64,000 bases of DNA from Actinomycetota bacterium (GTDB lineage Bacteria; Actinomycetota; Humimicrobiia; Hakubellales; JAMDDV01), in assembly GCA_023488455.1 (NCBI GenBank), contig JAMDDV010000014.1, positions 1 to 64,000 of the forward strand, read 5' to 3'. A program made the translations under genes and the position numbers. Below the pieces are notes generated by a model. The model was given only the letters and a program-made list of their open reading frames with translations. It ran no database searches and was not told the origin of the DNA. Below, piece by piece: positions 11,856 to 21,633 of the stretch (position 1 is its first letter; each line of letters begins with the position of its first letter).

Positions 11856-13378
11856 GAATATTTACAAAAAATTTTATACGGGATTACGGAGATTAGGGAA
11901 AGTAAACTGAAAATTATCACTCCCCAATCGCCAAATCTCGAATAAATAGTCGAAATCGAATACATGGGAATCTCTTCTATCAGCTCAGTTCTCTCCTCAA
12001 TCGATGATGAGAATAGCTTACTGCCATCTGGTAGAAATGCACCACTTATCCCCGTATTAGCCGACTGCACTACAGTAACTCCGTTCTCAATTGCCCTGAA
12101 AGCAGCCATGTAAAAATGCTGATCCAACGCAGGGCTTCTTTTAAACCATCCGTCATTTGTCAGCACAAATAAAAGCTGGGCACCTCTTGACCTCATCACC
12201 CGCATGGTGCCTGGCAGCGATGATTCAAAGCAGATGACACTTCCAAATGTGACATCATCTATTCTGAAGATTGTCTGCCGGTTTCCAGCAGAGAGATCAG
12301 CCGGGATATACTTTAACTGTGGAACCCAGAATAACAACTTACGAAGCGGAACGAATTCACCAAATGGAACAAGGTTTATCTTGTCGTACTGGTCGATGAG
12401 ATCGCCCTCCCTTGACATCAGCAGTATGGAGTTGTAATACGAATCTCCCTTTACCGTACTGCTGCCAACCAAAAACGGTTTGTTCCTTTCAAGGATTAAC
12501 CCCTTAAGCCACTCAGTTCCGCGTTCATCATAATTAATGATATAGGGCACAGCGCTTTCAGGAAGGACTATCAGATCGACATCGTCAGATTTGTTTTCCC
12601 TGAGAAGGTCTTCTATCACCTTAGATATATACTCCACATCCAAATTTAATTTCAACTCCTGAGGAATGTTTGGCTGCATCATCTCAACCTTTAAACTTCC
12701 AATCTTATAGTCATCCAGACCTCCTTCCCTTAACTTAAAATAGGAAGCTGATCCATAGACCAGAACAGAGATGAATATTACTGCGGAGATGATAATCGGT
12801 ACTATCCTCAAACGGATCCTGACCCTGAAAGCAATAAGGTACCACGCAGTTGTTGCAAAAAACACGACCAGAAAACTGATGCTGAAAACCCCACCTATCC
12901 TCAAAAACTGTAGGAGTATCAGATTACTTGACTGGGAATATCCGACCAGCCCCCAGGAAAATGCAAGCCGGGTGCTCGACCTTGCAATTTCAATAAGTGT
13001 CCACAGCGCAGGAAGAGCAAAAATGGAGGCTGCGGGCAATCTGTTTATCAGAAACCAGGCCAGCATCACAAAAATACAGACATATAAAGACATATAAAAC
13101 AAAAGCGGTATCCATGTTATGTAGCCCACATATATCATCCAGTAGATCAGGGGAGCATATACTGCCAGCCCGAAGATAATTCCAAGGAGCCATGCAAACT
13201 TAAAACGAACACCGTGAATAGCAAAATAAAGCGTTAAAAATGCAAAGAAGGGTGCTGGCCAGATGTTCATCCTGGGAAAGGAGATGAACAGCAAAAGCCC
13301 TGCAAAGATTACCAGCAATATCCTTACGTAAAGCTTCGCGCTAAAAAAAATGCGACAGCACCCTCTCTTTTCTTCCAT
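11852..13378 (-). CDS. lnt: Apolipoprotein N-acyltransferase
   Basis: Transfers a third acyl chain to the N-terminal cysteine of lipoproteins in the cytoplasmic membrane. The 508-residue protein has about six hydrophobic segments in the first 215 residues, then a nitrilase-type domain with the expected Glu-Lys-Cys triad: Glu in LPESA, Lys in YDKINLVPFGE and Cys in VICFESS. A last hydrophobic segment lies at the C-terminus. The ATG at 13378 was chosen; it follows the tsaD stop by one base, whereas the longest frame would overlap tsaD by 29 bases. Putative lipoprotein substrates in this window are the DUF3048 protein and the sugar-binding protein. Confidence 0.92.
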   Translation of the reverse strand: MEEKRGCCRIFFSAKLYVRILLVIFAGLLLFISFPRMNIWPAPFFAFLTLYFAIHGVRFKFAWLLGIIFGLAVYAPLIYWMIYVGYITWIPLLFYMSLYVCIFVMLAWFLINRLPAASIFALPALWTLIEIARSSTRLAFSWGLVGYSQSSNLILLQFLRIGGVFSISFLVVFFATTAWYLIAFRVRIRLRIVPIIISAVIFISVLVYGSASYFKLREGGLDDYKIGSLKVEMMQPNIPQELKLNLDVEYISKVIEDLLRENKSDDVDLIVLPESAVPYIINYDERGTEWLKGLILERNKPFLVGSSTVKGDSYYNSILLMSREGDLIDQYDKINLVPFGEFVPLRKLLFWVPQLKYIPADLSAGNRQTIFRIDDVTFGSVICFESSLPGTMRVMRSRGAQLLFVLTNDGWFKRSPALDQHFYMAAFRAIENGVTVVQSANTGISGAFLPDGSKLFSSSIEERTELIEEIPMYSISTIYSRFGDWGVIIFSLLSLISVIPYKIFCKYS

Positions 13379-13379
13379 G

Positions 13380-14390
13380 CTAATAATCCTTAAACAATGA
13401 GTAGGCATCCAAACTTATATCATCGATGAGCCCTTGATTAAGCTTGAAGATGCCGTAAAGACCGGTCATGACAGCATTATCGGTACAATATTTCACAGAC
13501 GGAGAACTGAATGAGATCCCTTCTTTTGAACACTCCGCAAGCATCCTTTCGCGAAGCCTCGAATTCGCTGCTACTCCACCTGCGATCATGATCTGACGCA
13601 CGCCATGAAATCTGGCCGCTTCAACCGTTTTAGACACAAGCGTATCGACTATCGCCTCCTGAAAGCTCGCCAGGATATCAAATAACGCAGGCTCCTTGCG
13701 GAGATAAGGATTTCTAGTCACCGTCCGCACAACTGCGGTCTTCAGACCGCTAAAACTGAAATTAAAATCAGTTGACCTTATCATCGGCCGCGGTAAATCA
13801 ACTGCTTCAGGGGAACCTTTCCTGGAGAGGTTATCAATTAACGGACCACCTGGGTAACCCAGACCAAGATATCTTGCTATCTTATCCATGGCTTCCCCCG
13901 CCGCATCATCTATTGTGCGACCAATGCAGCGTATATTTTCATTCTCATCGATCAAAAAAAGGCTCGTATGACCCCCTGATACGACCAGACAGACCGCAGG
14001 CCTGATCGACCAGCCATCCTGGTAAAAGTTTGCAAATATATGTGAAATGACATGGTCAACCCCAATCAGCGGCAATTCAAAGCAATAGGAGACGGTCTTT
14101 GCCGCGGTCAGGCCTATTAAAAGCGAGCCTATAAGCCCAGGGCCTGCGGTTACAACAACTGCGTCAAGCCCGTTATAACTAGTGTTTGCCAGATCAAGTG
14201 CTTCCTCGATCATGAAGTTAAGGACTTCTACGTGCCGCCTGGACGCGACCTCGGGGACAATACCACCATACTTCTGGTGGATGTATTCCTGGGATGCGAC
14301 AAGCTCTGACCTCACGCGGCCATCACGGCTGAGAACTGCAACCGCAGTCTCATCACATGAAGTTTCAATCGACATTACGTTATCAAGCAC
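13380..14390 (-). CDS. tsaD: tRNA threonylcarbamoyladenosine transferase TsaD
   Basis: Catalytic subunit that moves threonylcarbamoyl from its AMP adduct to A37 of ANN-decoding tRNAs. The 336 residues contain the hallmark IETSCDETAVAV, metal-binding histidines in HVISHI and the VSGGHTSLF loop. The GTG at 14390 overlaps the end of rimI; an ATG five codons later (14375) would leave only two residues before the first conserved strand, so the GTG is preferred. It is part of the run tsaE-tsaB-rimI-tsaD, which suggests joint expression of the t6A machinery. Confidence 0.95.
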   Translation of the reverse strand: MLDNVMSIETSCDETAVAVLSRDGRVRSELVASQEYIHQKYGGIVPEVASRRHVEVLNFMIEEALDLANTSYNGLDAVVVTAGPGLIGSLLIGLTAAKTVSYCFELPLIGVDHVISHIFANFYQDGWSIRPAVCLVVSGGHTSLFLIDENENIRCIGRTIDDAAGEAMDKIARYLGLGYPGGPLIDNLSRKGSPEAVDLPRPMIRSTDFNFSFSGLKTAVVRTVTRNPYLRKEPALFDILASFQEAIVDTLVSKTVEAARFHGVRQIMIAGGVAANSRLRERMLAECSKEGISFSSPSVKYCTDNAVMTGLYGIFKLNQGLIDDISLDAYSLFKDY

Positions 14391-14916
14391 CTGGATCAGT
14401 ACCCCTATCCCTAATCATATTCTTCCTAATGTTCTCTATTAGTTCCATCGCGTTGGAATCAGATGACATCTCAGAGGCCATAACGATCGCATCCTCAAGA
14501 TTGTCTGAGTAATACCTTCTCCTCACTGACACTTCAGCAAAACCGAACCTGCGATAAAACCTCTGGGCATTCGTATTTGACCTTCTTACGTCTAAAAGCA
14601 ACTTCTTAACCCCCAATTCTATTGCCTTTTCAAATACATGAGTTATAAGCAAAGTGCCCACTCCTTTCCGCCGGTAGCCATGCTCAACAGCGATATTTGT
14701 TATGTAGCCCTCGTCCTCGACGCCCACAAAACCGACGTACCCGATTACCTTGCCTGCCATTTTTGCTACCATATAATGGCAAAACGGATTTGATATCTCT
14801 GCCTTGAACTGAGATCGCGTCCATGGAGATGGAAATATCCGACTCTCCATCTCCGCAACCTCATTAAGGTCATCTTTCATCATCGGTTCAATTGAAAAAC
14901 CGCTAGAGCCATTCAA
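14383..14916 (-). CDS. rimI: Ribosomal-protein-alanine N-acetyltransferase RimI-like (GNAT)
   Basis: GNAT acetyltransferase of 177 residues. The acetyl-CoA loop reads RRKGVG, and the RimI-like segment RFYRRFGF followed by YYSDNLEDAIVM is present. RimI acetylates the N-terminal alanine of ribosomal protein S18; in many bacteria it sits among the t6A genes, as here. The start appears to be TTG at 14916, overlapping the tsaB stop (TTGA) with an AGGGG upstream; an ATG at 14912 is out of frame. About 30 extra residues follow the usual RimI end. Confidence 0.88.
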   Translation of the reverse strand: MNGSSGFSIEPMMKDDLNEVAEMESRIFPSPWTRSQFKAEISNPFCHYMVAKMAGKVIGYVGFVGVEDEGYITNIAVEHGYRRKGVGTLLITHVFEKAIELGVKKLLLDVRRSNTNAQRFYRRFGFAEVSVRRRYYSDNLEDAIVMASEMSSDSNAMELIENIRKNMIRDRGTDPGA

Positions 14917-15623
14917 TCTACCCCTGACCCCTTAAAAAACAGTTCAAAATTAGCCGGATAGATTGGGAATATTTTATGTGGATCAGATTCTCTATTTGAT
15001 AAACCTAAAAACAGCATAGAAGAGACAAGTCTGACTGCATTTATTAAATCACCTTCAATATAATTTATCCCCTCCAGCATATCCTTTAGTGAACTTTTGA
15101 CCTGATCTTTTTGGATCAACACCGTTTTTTCTTTAGGAACTGTAATGAGCCTTGCAACTATTTTCTCAATCTTCTCGCAGTCAGGCTTGAATACCTCAGC
15201 CAGCCCCTCCTGTCTCTTGCCGTTAACGCGTCTAACTCTTCTGAAACCACCAAAGTAATAATAGCCCCTCCGAACATCCAATATCGGTATGATAAGCCTT
15301 TCATTTGGAACCTCCATACTGCTGGCCATGACCTCAAGTGTGTTAAAACCATACAAAGATGCTCCTATGCTTAATGAAAGGGTCTTGGCAAAAATAACAC
15401 CGACCCTGGTGCCGGAAAAATCACCAGGGCCAATATTAACTATGACCCTATCGATATCCTTTACCGATAATCCACCCATATTCAGCAAATCCTGCAGCAG
15501 GGTAAAGATCACAACCACCCCCTGCCCACTGCCGTCCTTATTCACGGTTATTATCCTCTCATTATCTCCATGCAGAGCCAGCGAAATGACATTTGTGGTG
15601 GTCTCAACAGCTAACGTTTCCAT
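14913..15623 (-). CDS. tsaB: t6A biosynthesis protein TsaB
   Basis: Inactive TsaD paralogue that acts as platform for the bacterial t6A complex (TsaB-TsaD-TsaE). The 236 residues open with LAVETTTNVISLAL and carry the family block VNIGPGDFSGTRVGVIFAK. Overlaps both tsaE upstream (13 bases) and rimI downstream (4 bases), indicating translational coupling. Confidence 0.93.
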   Translation of the reverse strand: METLAVETTTNVISLALHGDNERIITVNKDGSGQGVVVIFTLLQDLLNMGGLSVKDIDRVIVNIGPGDFSGTRVGVIFAKTLSLSIGASLYGFNTLEVMASSMEVPNERLIIPILDVRRGYYYFGGFRRVRRVNGKRQEGLAEVFKPDCEKIEKIVARLITVPKEKTVLIQKDQVKSSLKDMLEGINYIEGDLINAVRLVSSMLFLGLSNRESDPHKIFPIYPANFELFFKGSGVD

Positions 15624-16084
15624 GATCTTCCCAACTCAGATAAACGATCTTGCCACTTTTTTGAATCGGAAAGTAATGTTATCCTCCGAGCTTCATCTCC
15701 AAGATATTCGATCTCAATGAAGAGGCACTCATCAGGCAGGATATCTGATATCCTATCACCCCATTCGATTATTGTGATACCGTCACCGAATATGTAGTCA
15801 TCAAGACCAAGGTGAAGGGCCTGAGCTGAGTCCTCCAACCGATATGCATCAAAGTGATAAATGGGAATAGATGCGTCATACCTGGAGAGCAGCGTAAAGC
15901 TCGCGCTGGTAACGTTCTGGCCTCCCCCAAGCGCCACTACCATCCCTCTTATCAGACAGGTCTTCCCTGCACCAAGCTCTCCACTGATCGATATGATATC
16001 CCCTTTTCTTAGAATTTTAGCAATGGTTGCACCAATCTCTTCTGTGGTTTCCGGAGAGTCACTGATAGTTAAAAATCTTTGCAT
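15611..16084 (-). CDS. tsaE: t6A biosynthesis ATPase TsaE
   Basis: Small P-loop ATPase of 157 residues that energises the t6A cycle through TsaB-TsaD. Visible: Walker A GELGAGKT, the HFDAYRLED strand and IIEWGDRI, all conserved in TsaE. It lies 12 bases downstream of the uracil-DNA glycosylase gene and overlaps tsaB. Confidence 0.94.
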   Translation of the reverse strand: MQRFLTISDSPETTEEIGATIAKILRKGDIISISGELGAGKTCLIRGMVVALGGGQNVTSASFTLLSRYDASIPIYHFDAYRLEDSAQALHLGLDDYIFGDGITIIEWGDRISDILPDECLFIEIEYLGDEARRITLLSDSKKWQDRLSELGRSWKR

Positions 16085-16096
16085 GAGAAATCATTG

Positions 16097-16753
16097 TCAA
16101 AAAAGCCCCAGCTGATCCGAACTCTTTTCCTTCTCCTCAACCTTAGCAGGAGGAATCGACTCCTTCTCCAAGATGAAAGATGCATCTTCCTTTTCTTCTC
16201 CACTTAAAATCCTCTTGATGCGCTGGAAATCAGATTTGATCACCTGAAGATTTGATGCTGTGTATAACGCTGCAGCAGGATGGAATATCGGCAGCACGAT
16301 CCTGCCGTCAACAATGAACTTGTTGCCCCTCAATTTAGAGATTGGCTGTTCGGTCTTGAGCAAAAGAGATGTTGAGTGGCGGCCCAGGGTACATATCAGT
16401 TGCGGATCTATTATCTCTATCTGCCTGAACAGGTAATCTTTACAGAGCTCTATCTCCTCTTTCCTCGGATCCCGATTATCAGGTGGCCTGCATTTAAGCA
16501 CATTTGCTATGAATACTTCATCCCTGGACAACCCTATTTCGTTCAATAAACTATCCAAAAGTTTCCCGGCTGCGCCCACAAAGGGCTTCCCCTGAATATC
16601 TTCATTGTATCCAGGTGCCTCACCTATGAATATCAACTCTGCATTCTGAGAGCCGCTCCCAAAGACAAAGTTGGTCCTGCTGCGGGCAAGGTCACACTTC
16701 TGACAGCCGCTTATTTCCTTGCAATATTCAAGTAATGTGGTCCAGTCCTTCAA
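16097..16753 (-). CDS. Family 4 uracil-DNA glycosylase with [4Fe-4S] cluster
   Basis: Removes uracil from DNA as the first step of base excision repair. Family 4/5 features are visible: GEAPGYNEDIQGKPFVG (uracil pocket) and HPAA near the end. Four cysteines, in GCQKCDLA, LKCRPP and IELCKDY, can hold a [4Fe-4S] cluster. The TTG at 16753 was chosen (218 residues) because a GGAGG lies 7 bases upstream; the longer frame would start with GTG at 16768 before this site. The last 35 residues are a charged tail. It leads into tsaE. Confidence 0.9.
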   Translation of the reverse strand: MKDWTTLLEYCKEISGCQKCDLARSRTNFVFGSGSQNAELIFIGEAPGYNEDIQGKPFVGAAGKLLDSLLNEIGLSRDEVFIANVLKCRPPDNRDPRKEEIELCKDYLFRQIEIIDPQLICTLGRHSTSLLLKTEQPISKLRGNKFIVDGRIVLPIFHPAAALYTASNLQVIKSDFQRIKRILSGEEKEDASFILEKESIPPAKVEEKEKSSDQLGLF

Positions 16754-16789
16754 CAGTCTACCTCCCACCCAAAATATCAGCTCATATAT

Positions 16790-17032
16790 CTATCTTCTAC
16801 ATGTTGCACAGCTGGATGAACTGCAGGTCGAACATGATGAGCCTCCGGACAATTGCGCGGAGCTCAGGCTCTCCGTGTTCTTCGATGAATGATCATAAAA
16901 CGTCGAAAAAGCACGCACCTTTTTCATGCTTCCACAACTTGGGCATTTTAATTTCTCCTCACTCTGTAAACCTGAGACCAGTTCCTCGTATTTTAAGTTG
17001 CAATCGCAACATGAATATTCGTATATCGGCAT
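16790..17032 (-). CDS. FmdB-family zinc-ribbon protein
   Basis: Small protein of 80 residues starting MPIYEYSC, the hallmark of the FmdB/CxxC_CxxC_SSSS family. Zinc-binding pairs are CCDC and CPSC, and the tail is rich in Ser and Cys. The family is a putative regulatory zinc ribbon of unclear function. The ATG at 17032 follows a GGAGG at 17038-17042; the longer frame would begin upstream of that site. Confidence 0.85.
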   Translation of the reverse strand: MPIYEYSCCDCNLKYEELVSGLQSEEKLKCPSCGSMKKVRAFSTFYDHSSKNTESLSSAQLSGGSSCSTCSSSSCATCRR

Positions 17033-17132
17033 CCATTCCTCCAATTAAACAAATCAATCTTACTATTATAAATTCAACTAGCTCAATCTTCTAATAAATT
17101 TGATTTTCATTAAATGTTGAGACTCATCTTTA

Positions 17133-17894
17133 TTAACTAAGTTTAGACAATAAATAAGCGGAGAGAAATCCAATTACTGTAATAAGTCCAGCGTAATCAT
17201 GTGCTTGTTCAAAAGCTTCAGGCATCATTGTATCTACCAGCATTGCCAAAATACCTCCCGCACCTACTGCTGTTGTTGCTGCGATTACTCCGGGAGAAAA
17301 ATACCTGAAAGTTGTGTATCCCATCAGCGAAGCTATACCAGAAATTATTGCAATACTGCCCCAGATACCAAGGATATATGCTTTTGATCTTCCAGCTTTT
17401 TTCATACCTGCTGTGCTGGAAAGACTCTCAGGAATATTTGACATGAAAATTGCTATTACTACCACGATGCTCACACCTACACCCTGTAGCAAACTTAAAC
17501 CTATCACTATCGATTCAGGAATACCATCTAATATTGCACCAATAGCAATTGATAAACCGCTGCCACTAAATTTCTCCTCTGAGGGATGTAGATCACCAGA
17601 TCGTTTTCGGTGCTTTGCTCCAAAACGTGCCAGTAACAAATTTATTATGGTATAAACAACAGCTCCGCTTATAAAACCGATTGCCATTGAGCTAAATCCG
17701 CCGCGCTGATAGGCTTTCTCAAGCAACTCAAAAGATAGTGCAGAGATAAGCACTCCACTTCCAAATGCAGTGATTAATGCAATCAGTCTCTGGGGAACAT
17801 GTGCTATATAAGCTACGGCAGAACCTATTATGAGAGCAGCGCCTGCTAATAAACCCCATAAGTCTGCCTCTAACCAAGTTGGAATCATGTGCAT
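17133..17894 (-). CDS. ZIP-family metal transporter
   Basis: Membrane protein of 253 residues with about eight hydrophobic segments. It contains the two ZIP metal-site helices as LDGIPESIVIG and MSNIPESLSS, variants of the HNxPEG motif, with a charged cytoplasmic loop (about residues 95-115). The likely role is uptake of zinc or another divalent cation. A GGAGGTG lies 9 bases before the ATG. The histidine of the first motif is replaced by Asp, so metal preference may differ from classical members. Confidence 0.78.
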   Translation of the reverse strand: MHMIPTWLEADLWGLLAGAALIIGSAVAYIAHVPQRLIALITAFGSGVLISALSFELLEKAYQRGGFSSMAIGFISGAVVYTIINLLLARFGAKHRKRSGDLHPSEEKFSGSGLSIAIGAILDGIPESIVIGLSLLQGVGVSIVVVIAIFMSNIPESLSSTAGMKKAGRSKAYILGIWGSIAIISGIASLMGYTTFRYFSPGVIAATTAVGAGGILAMLVDTMMPEAFEQAHDYAGLITVIGFLSAYLLSKLS

Positions 17895-17971
17895 TTTTTA
17901 ACACCTCCGAAATGAAATTTCTGGGCACCAGTTGCCATATTTATTTTATTTATTTTGTGAGTACATATTTA

Positions 17972-18421
17972 TTAATAGAAGAGTAGGCCTATACCAACAA
18001 AAAGACACCCACTCATTTTCCCGAGCGAAGAGCCTATCGGAGTGCGCGCTTCATCTATGTTTTTTGTACGTAACCATTGAGATATCCAGCCTTCAAAAAA
18101 ACCTGCTATTGCATCTGAAATTGCATTTCCTACAACGGCTCCGACAAGAGCTCCAAGCGCCCCAAGTATTTCAGCACCTATGATTGCAGGTATAATGAGA
18201 ATTAAGTTATCAACGATGCCAAATATAATATCAGGAGCCATTCTTTTGATATCAATTTTTAAAACAAAAGCTAATAGAATTGGAAGCAGTCCCTGACCAA
18301 ATATTGCGATGCCAATAAATTTGCCAATACCAAATGAAAAGTACGTCAAGACTCCAACAATTGCGGAAATTAGTAAGATTAAAAGGGCATTTTTAAAAAG
18401 ATTTTTGTTGACCGTCTTCAT
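17972..18421 (-). CDS. Small integral membrane protein of unknown function
   Basis: I do not recognise this 149-residue protein. It has four or five hydrophobic segments with glycine- and alanine-rich helices (for example EILGALGALVGAVVGNAISDA), a lysine-rich N-terminus and few polar residues. It is read in the same direction as the ZIP transporter, 77 bases further upstream, and might be a partner or simply a neighbour. Codon use is AT-rich like its surroundings. Confidence 0.6.
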   Translation of the reverse strand: MKTVNKNLFKNALLILLISAIVGVLTYFSFGIGKFIGIAIFGQGLLPILLAFVLKIDIKRMAPDIIFGIVDNLILIIPAIIGAEILGALGALVGAVVGNAISDAIAGFFEGWISQWLRTKNIDEARTPIGSSLGKMSGCLFVGIGLLFY

Positions 18422-18709
18422 TTTAGCTCCATTTCATACATATATTGATAACTTCATTTATTTCGTTAATTTTATAATAAGCCATTCAAAAAGCTTAAGT
18501 AAGAGCCTCTGACTCGGGCCGGGAGACAAGGGACTTGTGAGATGGGGTAGATTAATTGATAGAATAAAAAAGGTGTGAATATTTGTCTATAATTATAATT
18601 AATTACTTTACAAATATTGAAGGATTTTATGCATTTTTGATATATAAATATATATGTGTGTATTACTGTAGTAAAAGCATGATTTTTGTAAAAAAAGGAA
18701 AGATTTGGG

Positions 18710-20719
18710 ATGAATGACAAACACGAAACAGGAGCTCAGCCATTTAATGAGCTCAAGAAGTTGCGTAAAAGAATTTCTGAACTGGAATCACTTGAAGTTG
18801 GATACAAGAAAATTATAGAAGAAAACAAAAAGCTTGAGGTTGAGCGCTTTCTTATATTTGATAGGTTAATTAAAGAAAATGAAGACCTTTCGTTTCTTAC
18901 TCAAGTAACCGAAAATGTTATAAGTACATTGGAATTAGATAAATTACTAAAAGTTTTGATTGATCATTTGGTTCAAGTATCAAAAGCAGATATCGGTGTG
19001 ATCTTGCTTAAAGAAAATGATAGGCTTCATTACAAGACAAGCGTTGGGCTGGATGAGGCAGTGTACCAAGACTACGTCCTAACTTTTGGCAAGGGTTTTT
19101 CTGGAATAATTGCAGAAACGATGAAGCCCCTATATATAGAAGACGCACAGACTGATGAAAGAGTGATAGATCCATTTACAAAGCAGCGCGGTATTCGTTC
19201 AATGCTTGGCGTGCCGCTAAAACAAAATGCAAATTTCATTGGCGTCCTGCATATTGACTGGTTAAGCAACCATCCATTTAACGAGAGGGAACTTCACCTC
19301 CTTGAGTCAACCACAGGAAGATGTGCCAGGGCAATCCTAAATTCACAGCTGTATGAAAAGACAAAGGAACTAAAAGAGCGACTCCAGCTTCAAATAGATA
19401 GAATGCCATTGGCCTACATATTCTTTGATACAGATTATTTAATTCAGGGTTGGAATCCAGCTGCTGAGAAGATATTTGGCTTCTCCGAGGACGAGGTGCT
19501 TGGTAAACATCCTTATAAGTTAATCGTACCTGAAGAGGCCAGAGCTCATGTAAATGGTATATGGAGCCGCATACTTGAAGGGGATATGAGCGCAAACAGC
19601 ATAAATGAAAACATAACCAAAGATGGCCGTAAGATCATCTGTGATTGGACAAATACACCTATTAAAAAAGAAGATGGAACAGTAATAGGGCTTATTTCAA
19701 TGATAAAGGATATAACAGAGCAAAAACAGGCAGAGGAAGCACTAAAAAAAAGCGAATACAAATACCATATGCTGGTTGAAAACCTTCAAGAGGGCATTTG
19801 GGCAATTGATGCCGACTACAGAACCACTTATGTAAACCAGCGACTGGCAGAAATGCTGGGATATCACGTGGATGAAATGTTGGGCAAGTCTTTGTTTTCA
19901 TTTATTGATGAAAGTGTTCTGAACGTCGCTAAGAAAAATATGGAGCATAGAAAAAAGGGAATTAGTGAACAGCTTGATTTTGAGTTCCTCAGAAAAGATG
20001 GAGATAAGATCTATGTTACCTTTACGTCATCACCAGTTATGGATGATGGTGGAAATTTTATAGGAGCTTTCGCTTGCGTTACAGATATCACTAATCGAAA
20101 AAAAGCAGAGGATGAGTTAAGGCAAAGTTATGAGAAATTAGATAAGACCCTAGATAGTTTCATCCTGGCCATGGCAGCGACAATTGAAATGAGAGATCCC
20201 TATACATCTGGTCATCAACGGCGCGTTGCCGATATCGCATCCAAAATAGCAAAGAGGTTAGATCTAAAAGAGAATCAAATTCAAGGAATACGCATGGCTG
20301 CATTAATTCATGATATTGGAAAGATAGTTGTTCCTTCTGAGATTCTAAGTAAACCAGGTAGAATAACCGAAAATGAATTTAACATAATAAAATCACATCC
20401 CAAAGTTGGTTTTGACATACTTAACACAATAGAATTCCCGTTGCCAATTGCCAAAATTGTACTTCAGCACCATGAAAGGATGAACGGCTCAGGTTATCCG
20501 AATCGAAATGAAGCTGACAAAATTTGTATCGAAGCAAGGATTTTGGCAGTAGCTGATGTCATAGAGGCTATGAGTTCGCACAGGCCTTATAGACCTGCCC
20601 TGGGAATAGATAAAGCCATTGAGGAGATCTCAAATAACAGAGGAATCCTCTATGATACAGAAATAGTAGATGTCTGCTTAATGCTTTACAAGAAAGGTAC
20701 TCTAAAGAGTATTTTGTAA
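18710..20719 (+). CDS. GAF-PAS-PAS-HD-GYP c-di-GMP phosphodiesterase
   Basis: Cytoplasmic sensory protein of 669 residues. Order: N-terminal coiled coil (1-60), GAF (about 65-220), PAS (about 225-345), second PAS (about 350-470), short coiled coil and HD-GYP (about 480-660). Phosphodiesterase motifs are intact: LIHDIGK, HHERMNGSGYP, VADVIEAM and SHRPYRP. It closely resembles the two HD-GYP proteins at 0.2-4 kb in the catalytic domain but has different sensors. A purine-rich AAAGGAAAG lies upstream of the ATG. The 288 bases before it are AT-rich and hold nothing I can name. Confidence 0.9.
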   Translation: MNDKHETGAQPFNELKKLRKRISELESLEVGYKKIIEENKKLEVERFLIFDRLIKENEDLSFLTQVTENVISTLELDKLLKVLIDHLVQVSKADIGVILLKENDRLHYKTSVGLDEAVYQDYVLTFGKGFSGIIAETMKPLYIEDAQTDERVIDPFTKQRGIRSMLGVPLKQNANFIGVLHIDWLSNHPFNERELHLLESTTGRCARAILNSQLYEKTKELKERLQLQIDRMPLAYIFFDTDYLIQGWNPAAEKIFGFSEDEVLGKHPYKLIVPEEARAHVNGIWSRILEGDMSANSINENITKDGRKIICDWTNTPIKKEDGTVIGLISMIKDITEQKQAEEALKKSEYKYHMLVENLQEGIWAIDADYRTTYVNQRLAEMLGYHVDEMLGKSLFSFIDESVLNVAKKNMEHRKKGISEQLDFEFLRKDGDKIYVTFTSSPVMDDGGNFIGAFACVTDITNRKKAEDELRQSYEKLDKTLDSFILAMAATIEMRDPYTSGHQRRVADIASKIAKRLDLKENQIQGIRMAALIHDIGKIVVPSEILSKPGRITENEFNIIKSHPKVGFDILNTIEFPLPIAKIVLQHHERMNGSGYPNRNEADKICIEARILAVADVIEAMSSHRPYRPALGIDKAIEEISNNRGILYDTEIVDVCLMLYKKGTLKSIL

Positions 20720-20725
20720 TATAGA

Positions 20726-20800
20726 TTTAACAATTAGATAGAATGTATTCCCTATTTTGCCCTAAAATTAATTAGCAAAAACCTATTTCAAATTGTTAAA
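20726..20800. repeat. 10-bp inverted repeat downstream of the HD-GYP gene
   Basis: TTTAACAATT (20726-20735) and AATTGTTAAA (20791-20800) are perfect reverse complements 55 bases apart in an AT-rich gap. This could be chance in such sequence, or a weak terminator arm for either flanking gene. No transposase is nearby. Confidence 0.3.
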
Positions 20801-20869
20801 TTTAATGTTTAAGACTATTTTGAATTATTTTTTTTTAGATGATATTTGGATATATTTCTCTTCTTTTAC

Positions 20870-21265
20870 TTATTCCGAGAAGTCACTTTTATTTCCTTGA
20901 GCAGCTTGCATTATCTCATTTATCGAAGGTTCATCTTTATAAATAATAGGATGATCTATATCAACTAGCTTCAAAAAAATCTTTTTTTCTTCATTTGAAA
21001 GCAACCTATACCATCCTCTCTCCTCACAATAAAATTCTGGTCTCTTCTTCCAATCTCTATTTTGATCTTTATCCTTGTTATTTGGATTCCAAAACCTTGA
21101 ACGAATGTTTATCGTATGATAAGCAACAATTGCATTAAAACTTCCACTCTTAATATTTTTTCCTGTTATTTCATTGGCCTTAAAACGAATTTCGCTAAGT
21201 CTTACAATACTTTTATTTGCTCCAAGTAATTTTGCTGCCTCAACAGCAATGTCAATAATTGCCAT
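20870..21265 (-). CDS. Hypothetical protein, possible winged-helix-like domain
   Basis: A 131-residue protein that I cannot assign. The first 80 residues have the helix-helix-strand pattern of a small DNA-binding domain (IRFKANEITGKN followed by AYHTINIRS), and the rest is charged with a short aromatic motif (EERGWYRLL). It has no membrane segments. Isolated between the HD-GYP gene and a gene-poor stretch. Composition is strongly AT-rich, compatible with recent transfer. Confidence 0.55.
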   Translation of the reverse strand: MAIIDIAVEAAKLLGANKSIVRLSEIRFKANEITGKNIKSGSFNAIVAYHTINIRSRFWNPNNKDKDQNRDWKKRPEFYCEERGWYRLLSNEEKKIFLKLVDIDHPIIYKDEPSINEIMQAAQGNKSDFSE

Positions 21266-21426
21266 ATTAATCCTCCCCTAACAATAAAAATAATATTTAT
21301 AACCACCCTTTTCTTAGTGGCACCCAATTTTTCCTGTAATTTCTCTATAGTTTAGTGCACCAATATTGTTATTTTACTACTTTCTCTTCATCTACAATGA
21401 CCAGCCAATCCCTTTGAAATTTTTAA

Positions 21427-21615
21427 TGTAATAAAGCTGTCATACTTCCTCATATATATATTTTTAGCTTAGCATCGGGTTTAATAATGGGACTTGGAGG
21501 CCAAGCCACCTGGCTTGCAGTTTTACTAATCATAATTGGCGCAGTCGCATTGATAGTAATTTTTTATGTCCAAGGGAAGAAGATAGTTTTTTCCTTTATA
21601 ATTAGCCATAACTAA
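21427..21615 (+). pseudogene. Possible remnant of a membrane-protein gene
   Basis: An open frame after a TAA at 21424 encodes a C-terminal-looking membrane piece. From the only ATG (21487) it gives 42 residues, beginning MGLGGQATWLAVLLIIIGAV. The upstream in-frame residues (LPHIYIFSLASGLI) also read like membrane protein but have no start codon. The pattern is reminiscent of the last helices of DUF4956/MgtC-like proteins. A terminator hairpin follows 18 bases after the stop. I infer a 5'-truncated gene; a genuine 42-residue membrane peptide is the alternative. Confidence 0.3.
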
Positions 21616-21633
21616 ATATCGGATAAACTAAAG

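Noticed and set aside
18422..18709. c-di-GMP riboswitch before the HD-GYP gene
   Set aside because: No GEMM-like conserved core could be found in the leader; the region is simply AT-rich with a short GC-richer patch.
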